DNA of 64,000 nt. Origin: Phellopilus nigrolimitatus (lineage: Eukaryota > Basidiomycota > Agaricomycetes > Hymenochaetales > Hymenochaetaceae). The position numbers and the translations under genes are program-made. The notes below the pieces were generated by a model, which did no database searches, had not been told where the DNA came from, and worked only from the letters and a program-made list of their open reading frames with translations. The stretch spans positions 1,984,001 through 2,048,000 of the forward strand of contig JAJOHG010000001.1 in NCBI GenBank assembly GCA_021029095.1, in the 5' to 3' direction. This document shows, one piece after another, positions 59,985 to 64,000 of the stretch; position 1 is the stretch's first letter; every line of letters begins with the position of its first letter.

Positions 59985-60087
59985 CGTCCTTCCCCACGTC
60001 GGTCTCTGTCCTCCCACTCCTCTTCTTATACCCGGTTCTCGTCGTCCTTTTCTTCTCTTCCCTTTCCTTCCCCGTTCGTGGTCTGCC
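59985..60087 (+). promoter_or_regulatory. C/T-rich core promoter of the GH72 gene
   Basis: A weak TATA-like TTATA (60026-60030) is followed by a C/T tract (about 60040-60075, TTTTCTTCTCTTCCCTTTCC) that ends just before the ATG at 60088. It lies in the 512-bp divergent spacer shared with the SUR7/PalI gene. Confidence 0.5.
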
Positions 60088-61973
60088 ATGCGTATCGTCA
60101 CCCCGGTCTTATTCAGCGCAGCGCTTTTCGTGCACTCAGCGCGTGCCATCTCGAATGTCACTCGTGCTGGTCGTTACCTCTACACAGACGACGGCAACCG
60201 CTTCTATATCAAGGGCATTGCGTACCAAGAGGAAGGTGAGCTCTTCGAATGGTCGTGTGGCGGTCATCTGATGTCACGTTTGCACCGACAGGCGTCGTCG
60301 TGGCCAACTCGAATGCGCCTTTCTCTGAGCCCAGTACTTTCATTGACCCTTTGGCCAACGGCACAGCCTGCGCGCGCGACCTTCCGTTCTTGCAGCAGCT
60401 TAAAGTCAACACAATTCGAGCGTACAGCGTGAATGCGTCTCTGAACCACGATGACTGCATGAACGCTCTCAGTAACGCTGGAATTTACACTATGTGCGCT
60501 TTCCCGTATGTGCCTATTTGGGATGACGATTAACTCGAATTAGTATCGACTTGTCTCTTCCTCTTAATGGCTCAATCGACCGCGACTCCCCTGCATGGAC
60601 TACCAATCTTCTCGACTTGTACATTGAGACCATTGATGCGTTCGCGAAGTATGACAACGTCCTAGCCTATAATGTCGGCAATGAGGTAATCACGAGCATC
60701 AATGAGACAGGCATCGCGCCCTTCATCAAGGCTGCGGCACGCGATACCAAGGCGTACCTGTAAGCGGTGCCATTTTTAATAACTCTTGGCATTTTTTCTG
60801 ACTTGGATCTATGCGTAATATAGGAAGTCCAAGAACTTGGACATTCTCGTCGGATACGCTGCCATTGATGCAGATCGCTCTTGGCTGGACCCTCTCGCGA
60901 ACTACTTGTCTTGCGACTCAGATGCGGAATCATTAGACCTCTTCGGCTTGAATAACTAGTAAGGTTTGATCCTTACAGGCCAACTCTTCTGCTTTACTGA
61001 AACTTCTGAAGCGAGTGGTGTGGGAACGACAACTTTGCTTCAGCATACGCGGACATCGAGAATAATTTTGCCGGATACAACATTCCAGCATATTTTAGCG
61101 AGTTCGGATGTGTCACTCAACCTCCTCGCTTGTGGACCGAGGTCCAATCCCTATTCTCAACCCAGATGTCCCCGGTCTGGTCTGGAGGGCTGGCGTTCTC
61201 CTACTTCCCAGCCGAGTCCAGTGACGGCGAATTTGGTATGGTCACGATCTCCGCTGATGGTAGCTACAGTCACGGTCAACGATGACTTCAACCGCCTCGT
61301 TACACAATACGGCAACGCGACTGGTCCGAACACCCCCTCTCAGAGTGCTGCAGGCTCAACCCAGTTTCCTGCTTGTCCCCAGCAAAACTCGTCGTTTTTA
61401 GCATCCACCACGCTTCCCCCCACTCCAAACGACACCGCCTGCGCGTGTGTGGTCAATACTTTGAGCTGCCGGTTTACGCCGCAAACCGACAATACGACTG
61501 TACTCGTTGGTACGCTGCTTGATACCGCCTGCGGCTTGCTCGGCCAGAACGGTGACACTTGCAACGACATATCTGGCAGCGGCTCGTCGGGCATCTACGG
61601 CCGCTTCGCGCTCTGTGACCCAGCATCAAAACTCTCTTTCGTCATGACAGAATTCTACGAAGCGACGAACCGCAACGCGCAGAGCTGCGACTTCGCGGGG
61701 AATGCGACAATTAACACGAATGCGCCCAGCAACACGGGTGCGCTGAACAGCGCAGTCAGCACGTGCCTCGCTAATACGGACAGTACCTTTACGCCCACGG
61801 AGCCTGCGTCGGGTGGCAGCACCGGCGGCAGCGGTTCGGGCTCATCAACGAAATCCTCGAGCAGCGGCGCGCTAAGTCACTCCGCATTCCTAGCAGACTT
61901 GAAGACTGGTGCCCTTGGTACGGGCCTTTTGCTCACCGTTATGCTCGCGACGGGCTTCTGGACGCTAGCCTAA
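60088..61973 (+). CDS. GPI-anchored 1,3-beta-glucanosyltransferase, GH72 with X8/CBM43 module
   Basis: Elongates wall beta-1,3-glucan (Gas/Gel family) at the plasma membrane and wall. The signal peptide is MRIVTPVLFSAALFVHSARA. The GH72 domain shows YIKGIAYQEEG, DPLANGTACARDLPFLQQLK, VNTIRAYSVN, the acid/base Glu in YNVGNEV, and the nucleophile Glu in YFSEFGCVTQPPRLW, with VWSGGLAFSYFPAESSDGEF further on. A Cys-rich X8 (CBM43) module follows (CACVVNTLSC, GTLLDTACGLLGQNGDTCND, YGRFALCDPASKLSFVMTEF). A Gly/Ser-rich stretch precedes a C-terminal hydrophobic segment (GLLLTVMLATGFWTLA), which is the expected GPI signal. Introns are short. The 1,143-bp 3' spacer holds no gene I can support. Confidence 0.94.
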
Positions 61974-63116
61974 GCCGGCGAGAACAGAAGACGCATGCGC
62001 AGAACATTATGGATCAGGCTGCGGATTTTTCTTCCATTTTTTTAGGCACACTCACATCACTTTGGTTTTTAACATGGACCTGTTCTGCGGACATCTCATC
62101 CTCGGGCATTAGCGTATTCGTATTTGTCAGTAGTATTTCTGGTTATGTAATAATTCCGAACGTAGTTCTTCCACACTTTCTGCATGACTCTTCACGATTC
62201 TTATGTTGTTATTCGAGTTATGGATATCCGTAGGATTCCCTCGTCTGGATCGCGATGTCTCTTTGTTGACTCTTAGTATACTCGTTATTTTCTTGCTAAG
62301 TAGTTTAGTCAGTCCTTTCCTCTGTTTGTTTACTACACACAATAGGAGCGAGTTTCAATGAATTTATAAAAGGCATTTATACAATTTCGTGAGTATGTAA
62401 ATCGGACTTGTTAGAAAAAAGAAGTGAACACTCGAAGAAGCTACACGTATGCTGGTCAAATATACAGTGATCCAAGACACGATCCATGTGTCTTAGTGGA
62501 TTGCTATATCTGACCATACCTAATATCAGAAAGCCAGGAAAGTGCAACATGACCCAGAGCAAGCCCCCCGAAGCCGTTCCATCCAAGCCAGAGCTTGCAG
62601 TCAGTCAGAAAACGGTGACAATAGAGATCAAATCAGAATTCTCATGCCGAACGTTTATGTGCGAACTAGGATGCAGTGTCGCAAATCTTCAACTTTAGAC
62701 TTCATCTTATGCGAGTCTCAGTAGGTCCAGTTTGTGAGACTAATGTAGACCAAAAGATGTGTTATGCATCACCGTTCAGGCCAGTATTAGCAGGACAGGA
62801 AGACAGATCAGTATTGGGAACAAACCGCTGGTCATTAGCTGACAGCCGGGAGACTCGAGAAGGAAAGCAAAGAAGGGGAATGACTATGTACGAGGCAAGC
62901 AAACAAGAGGACTGAAAAGAAAAAAAAAGCAGGTTTTGGGCATGGCAGATTGTGCGATGCATCAGTCTGGCGAGATTTAGGCGAACGTAAAAACAGAAGT
63001 GTTTATAAACAAGCACGGATTGTATCAAAATGCGGAAGTCGTAGCCATAGCAGAGCAATAAGATTTCTCAGTAAACCCCCGATCCCAAGAAGGAGGTCGG
63101 GACATTTGAGTTCGCT
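61974..63116. other. Convergent intergenic spacer, no gene seen
   Basis: At 1,143 bp this is the longest spacer in the window. It lies between two converging genes. Small frames on both strands lack motifs, and I see no tRNA or repeat. It presumably holds two 3'-UTRs. Confidence 0.5.
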
Positions 63117-64000
63117 TCAAGCGCGCCTTTGATAGCCAGGCTCAGTGCCATTGCGCACAGGATAGTCCCTGTCCCTGGCACTCCCGCCACTGCGAGGAAG
63201 AGCACCGGAAGAGCCGGCGGGATAGCCGTTGCCAGAGTACGTGCCAGCTGAAGCGCTGTAAGGAACACTGCTAGGAGGATACGCAGCATCGGTGCCATGT
63301 TCATTAGCAAAACTTCCAGAACGGTAATTAGAGCCACCGGACCTCGGTGGGGGGCTTTGGGAGCGTCGACTGAAAATAGTATAGATGAGCACATGCATGA
63401 CTCGAGAACTCAAGACTCACCGATAGCGCACTGGCTGATCGCCCGCACTGCTTCGCGGCGGGTATTCGCCGTACCGGGCTGCAGAAGCTCCAGTAGCAGG
63501 CGGTAGAGGAGGCGTAGTCGCCCGACCCCGGTAATCAACAGACGAATAATCCCTAGAAAAACAAAATAAGCCTCAACGTCAGAGGCTGTTCTATGAGCAT
63601 ACCTTGGTGTAGCCCTGTCATAATCATCGCGCGCTCGGGCAGGCGGAGGACCAGGAGGTGTGCGTGGACGAGGAACAGAAGTGGGATAAGGTGGATACCT
63701 TTCCGAAGGAGGAACAACCGCCCGCCTATCAGCGCTATCCCGAGGAGGTGCATCATATCCACGAGGATACGGAGCTTCGGGTGGATAGTACGGTCTTGCC
63801 GAAGGGGCAGGAGGCGCCCTCATTCGATAGTCATCATACTCTCTTGGTGGACGAGTCACAGCAGGGTAATCGCGGTAGTCCCTAGGAGGCGAAACGGGCC
63901 TTCTGTAGTCACGGGGAGGAGGCGGAGGATAGTCATGACCATAGCGAGGATCCCCATAGCGAGGATCCCTGGCGGGAGGAAAACGTCCATAATCATCACG
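63117..64000 (-). CDS. Arg/Tyr/Pro/Ser-rich protein, C-terminal part (5' end outside window)
   Basis: The frame is open to the right edge, so the gene starts beyond 64000. The visible part is low complexity: RFPPARDPRYGDPRYGHDYP, PPRDYRRPVSPPRDYRDYPA, PPREYDDYRMRAPP, PPARARDDYDRATPR, then after two short introns DYSSVDYRGRATTPPPATG, RRSQSPPPRSGGSNYRSGSF, ALPRSGGSARDRDYPVR and GYQRRA-stop. A 15-bp direct repeat (about 63940-63970) codes for the repeated GDPRY. Such tails occur on SR-type and hnRNP-type RNA-binding proteins whose RRM domains would lie upstream, outside the window. That call is an inference from composition only. Confidence 0.6.

Noticed and set aside
63940..63970. Possible CRISPR-like or minisatellite array at the right edge
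   Set aside because: It is only a two-copy 15-bp coding repeat (GDPRY) in a low-complexity protein.

Overview
The window is nuclear DNA of a filamentous basidiomycete, most likely an Agaricomycete. Genes are dense on both strands and cut by many short introns, mostly about 50-80 nt with GT...AG ends. The protein set is fungal: a group X hybrid histidine kinase, an Ssk2/Wis4 MAPKKK, an Atg26 sterol glucosyltransferase, a GH72 wall transglycosylase, a SUR7/PalI protein, and a GH43-CBM35 galactanase of the kind known from white-rot fungi. A single-pass membrane glycoprotein family typical of mushrooms is also present. I see no CRISPR array, transposon, rRNA or complete canonical tRNA. Gene coordinates run from start codon to stop codon and include introns. 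Splice sites were inferred by keeping frame and family conservation, not from transcripts.

Left part (1-20.4 kb): the 3' end of a Las1-like gene (+), then a long minus-strand series. It holds a membrane glycoprotein, a roughly 10-kb phosphorelay histidine kinase (pseudokinase, AAA+ ATPase, GAF, HisKA, HATPase, degenerate receiver, receiver), the mRNA-export helicase Sub2, a mitochondrial dicarboxylate-type carrier, and a GH43 exo-1,3-galactanase.

Middle (20.8-43 kb): the plus strand carries a Rok1-type rRNA helicase, a first PRELI/Ups lipid-transfer protein, the TFIIIC B-box-binding subunit (Tfc3 type), and a protein with an ectodomain and about seven membrane spans. The Ssk2/Wis4 MAPKKK follows on the minus strand, diverging from DRG2/Rbg2.

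Right part (43-64 kb): a PhnP-like metallo-beta-lactamase protein, a second PRELI protein (Ups1 type), Ric1 (Rab6/Ypt6 GEF subunit) and a 2-oxoglutarate-oxygenase-like protein lie on the plus strand. Atg26 and the SUR7/PalI protein are on minus. A GH72 glucanosyltransferase (+) and the 3' part of an Arg/Tyr/Pro-rich protein (-) end the window.

Themes: ribosome and RNA work (Las1, Sub2, Rok1, TFIIIC, DRG2), stress phosphorelay/MAPK signalling (histidine kinase and MAPKKK about 22 kb apart), mitochondrial and membrane lipid handling (two Ups proteins, Atg26, Ric1), and cell wall/plasma membrane (GH72, SUR7/PalI, GH43). I see no biosynthetic gene cluster. The most unusual signals are a tRNA-like A-box/B-box pair with an oligo-T tract inside the enlarged first intron of the TFIIIC B-box-binding subunit, strings of microexons of 8-18 nt in the carrier and DRG2 genes, and a histidine kinase whose N-terminal kinase domain has lost its catalytic aspartates.
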